This document shows, piece after piece, positions 23,005 to 25,735 of a stretch of DNA of 25,735 nucleotides. A program made the position numbers and the translations under genes. Where the stretch lies: NCBI GenBank assembly GCA_000697335.1, contig JNEM01010292.1, positions 1 to 25,735 on the forward strand, given 5' to 3'. Source of the stretch: Conidiobolus incongruus B7586. Lineage: Eukaryota > Entomophthoromycota > Entomophthoromycetes > Entomophthorales > Conidiobolaceae. A model generated the notes under the pieces. The model saw only the letters and a program-made list of their open reading frames with translations. It was not told the DNA's origin and made no database searches. Every line of letters begins with the position of its first letter. Position 1 is the stretch's first letter.

Positions 23005-25735
23005 TTAATTGGCAATGGACATTGCAAGAGCATATTCTCCAGAGTGGCTGATGGATACTTTAACACCAGTTACTCCAGCTTTCTTGGCGGCTTCAAGGGC
23101 ATCACCGTGGAAGACGACTTCTGGGGCTCCAGAGGAAGCAATAGTGATTTCAATGTCTTTGAGGGGAGCACCAGCACCTTGTGTCCATACCTTTTCACCA
23201 TGGAGAGAGAGTGAGGAGACAGCTTTGATCACAGATTCTTTAGCGGCCCACTTGCCAGCAAAGCTTGCATTAGGATCAGGGCGGGATTGGCAGTAGGCGA
23301 CTTCTTCAGGAGTGAAATTGCGTTCGATGAATGTATCATTGTCAACATTAATAGCAGAAACAAGTTCAACATCAACGCCAACACCACGGCTATCAGAGCT
23401 GTTTAAGGGAAAGTTAGCTAATAAGTCCTTGGTAAGATTATAGTCGAAGGGCTGCTGAGGAGCTTTAGCAGAAGCACTCTTGAAGGCATAGCTCTTGGTC
23501 TTGTCGTCATAAGTAGCACGAGCAACAGGATTAAGATATACAGCAGATTCGAGCTCAGGAGAGTAAGGAGGAGCATTCTTAACTTGAATGAAGCTGGCAA
23601 CTCCAGTCAAAGCATTGTGGAAGTAGCGGTAGGCTTTAGCTTGACGTTGGTTATATTTGACCTTGTATTCATTGTATTCAGCCTCAGTGAGGGAAGCGTA
23701 CAAGTAATCAGGATGAATCAAAAGAACTTCACCACCAACTTGACCGAAACCAAATGATTTGATTAATGCAGCCTTGATACCATCAGTCTTGATAGTCTTG
23801 CTAGGATAAAGAATATATTCGAATTTCTTGAGATAAGAGTCGATATTATCGGCGTTACGATTACCAGGGATGATACCAGTGTTAAGGATTTGGATAGCAC
23901 CGTTTAACATCCAAGCAGCGGCAGCACCCTTAGGATGACCAGTGAGGTATTTCTGGAACACACCGGGGCAAGAATTACCCTTCTTACGGCCTAAGTGACG
24001 GAATTGTTTGTCAACGACATCAGATTCGTTCTTATCGTTGGCCGTAGTACTGGTACCGTGGAATGAAGCTACACCAATATCGTCAACAGTGAGACCGAAG
24101 CTGGCAAGAGCACCACGGAGAGGAGAAATGGTAGGATCTTGGACATAAAATTGGTTACCCCAAGTATTGAGAGCGGCCTTCTCTTGACGTTGGGCCTCCT
24201 TAGTGATATGAGAAGTGCGGCTGTCGACAAACTCTTTCTCTTGTTCAAGAGTAGTGAGCTTGCCTTCAGATTTCAAGTTTCAACTTCTTCCTTAAGATAT
24301 TCCAATTCATTTTCAACCCAAATCTTGATTTGACTACGGCTCTTAGCTAATTGACGAGAGCGATATTTGATATCCAAGAGAGGAGAAGGAATGGAAGTGG
24401 GAACTTCACGAGCAGTAGTCAAAATGCCTTGACCAGGAGCAGGAACAGAGCGACCTTCCTTATCGGTAGCAGTATTGGTTAAAGCGACAATGGAATAGAT
24501 GGGAACACCCATTTCAATGGCAACCTTAGCATTCATCAAGATTTGAATACCAGAACCTTGAGCTTCCATAAAACCAGCACGAGAAGTGGTGGTGGGTCTA
24601 GACATTTCAGATGGAGTACGACCCTTGGCATATTCTTCAAGAGTATTGGATGTAGCCTTCATGTTGGCGAATTCTTCAGATCCTTCTTCTCCAAAATCGT
24701 CAAAACCACCAACAATGACAACCTTAGCTTTACCACTCATAATGGTATCAACACCAATTTCAACGGATTCAACAGCAGTGGCACAAGCACCGACGGGGGT
24801 CTTAATAGGACCAGATGAAGAAATCAAAAGCAAGTTAACCCAAGCGGGCAAAGTATTAATAAAGACTTCTTGCAAGACATCACTTTGGACGTCTTTTTCG
24901 AAGAAACGATCTCTATACATTTCAGTCAAACTAGCTTGACCACCTAAACCTGAACCAGAGGTATTACCAATTTCAGTGACGTGAATGTACTTGTAGAATT
25001 CATAAGGATCAGTGATACCAGCGGAGACAAGAGCTTCAACAGTTGAAACCAATACAAATAAGGAAACGCGTCAACTTGTTGAATGATATCATCGGGAAGA
25101 CCGTAAGTTTTAGGATCCCAACCAGTTGGAACTTGACCTGCAACAAGACGATCAAATTGTAAGGCTTTAGGAATGTAAAGAGTAGCACCGCGACGGAATT
25201 TAACCAAGAATTGACCAGTTGACTTGATTTCAATGATATCAACCTTGTCACCATGCTTCTTCTTGAAGTGTTCTGCTTCTTCAGCAGATAATTCCATAGG
25301 TTCCAAGTCATGATCTATGACAACTTCGCGAAGAAAGTTCTGTTGTTGGGATCATAGCCATAGAAAAGTTCAGGCTCGATGACACGAATACCAGTGTGCT
25401 TCAAGATATATTCTTCGTATTTGGCTTTGATTTGGTTATCTTCAACAGGTTGGCCAGATTTAGCATCAACCCAACCAGTGTAAACACCACCAGACTTGAG
25501 GGGGCCATTGTGATGCTTAATCAAGCCCATCATCCAAGCCAATTCGATACAGCCTTCAAGAGAGAACTCTCCGAAAGCTTCCATTTCCCAACGAGTACGA
25601 GAATTACCCCAAGGACCAACTTCACTGTAACCAGTGACGACAACAACCTTTTCTAAGTCTAGCATACCCTGGAGTTGCTTGAGATTGTTGAAATGAGCGT
25701 GCTCCTTCAACTTGGGGAATTCGAATTTCAAGTTA
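23005..25735 (-). pseudogene. FAS2: Second FAS2 copy (KR end-KS-PPT), reading frame broken three times
   Basis: The stop TAA is at 23005-23007 and the copy runs off the right edge. It matches bases 1395-4128 of copy 1 over its whole length with no other length change, but lacks one base at each of three places: near 24277, near 25068 and near 25333. Between these breaks the frame is intact. The KS Cys (24783-24785, in VGACAT), both His motifs (HGTST, GHPKG) and the PPT motifs GVDVE and WAAKES are all present. Differences from copy 1 are clustered and mostly synonymous. In the divergent islands it often keeps what I recall as the yeast Fas2 residue where copy 1 has changed (WVENELE, NTWGN, LYPSK, SNTLEE). 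This points to a gene that was functional until very recently, or is functional with base-call errors in this sequence. If the breaks are real, the chain would end inside or before the KS domain. Confidence 0.8.

Noticed and set aside
24270-25345. Programmed ribosomal frameshifting as the explanation for the FAS2 copy 2 breaks
   Set aside because: Three shifts, no slippery sequence pattern, and copy 1 has none of them. Deletions or sequence errors are simpler.
1-25735. CRISPR arrays, retroelement ends or complete transposons
   Set aside because: No spaced direct repeats, long terminal repeats, terminal inverted repeats with target duplications, or transposase or reverse-transcriptase motifs were seen.

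Overview
The window looks like nuclear DNA of an early-diverging (zygomycete-type) fungus. The reasons are a fungal type I fatty acid synthase alpha subunit with a C-terminal phosphopantetheinyl transferase, a fungal-type SYLF/SH3 actin-patch gene with four short GT-AG introns (54-62 nt), a eukaryotic tRNA-His without encoded CCA, and very A/T-rich intergenic DNA around GC-richer exons. The phylum cannot be fixed from this window alone.

Layout: 1-4128 (+) is the 3' part of an intact FAS2 gene, which enters from the left edge. 4129-9452 is A/T-rich spacer with microsatellites and a small promoter-like island at about 8040-8560. 9453-10694 (-) is a five-exon YSC84/LSB3-type gene. 10695-15491 is spacer with a GC-richer island at 13081-13680. 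15492-17007 (+) is a TATA/CCAAT promoter followed by a single-exon gene for an unrecognised Ser-rich protein. 19380-19450 (-) is tRNA-His(GUG). About 19831-20161 (+) is a GC-rich, strongly self-complementary block that looks like a non-coding RNA gene. 20603-20953 (-) is a decayed coding-like remnant. 23005-25735 (-) is a second FAS2 copy, tail-to-tail with the first and running off the right edge.

The most notable feature is the FAS2 pair. Over the shared 2.73 kb the copies alternate between near-identical tracts and sharply divergent islands, the pattern expected of patchy gene conversion (or of an assembly cross-corrected between paralogues). The right copy is exactly 3 nt shorter. The three missing bases are isolated single-base deletions, each inside a divergent island and each breaking the frame, while catalytic residues and several family-consensus residues are kept. 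It is therefore either a very young pseudogene or an intact paralogue with uncorrected sequencing errors.

The two FAS2 copies act in de novo fatty acid synthesis. The SYLF/SH3 gene belongs to cortical actin and endocytosis. The remaining loci show no functional link to either.
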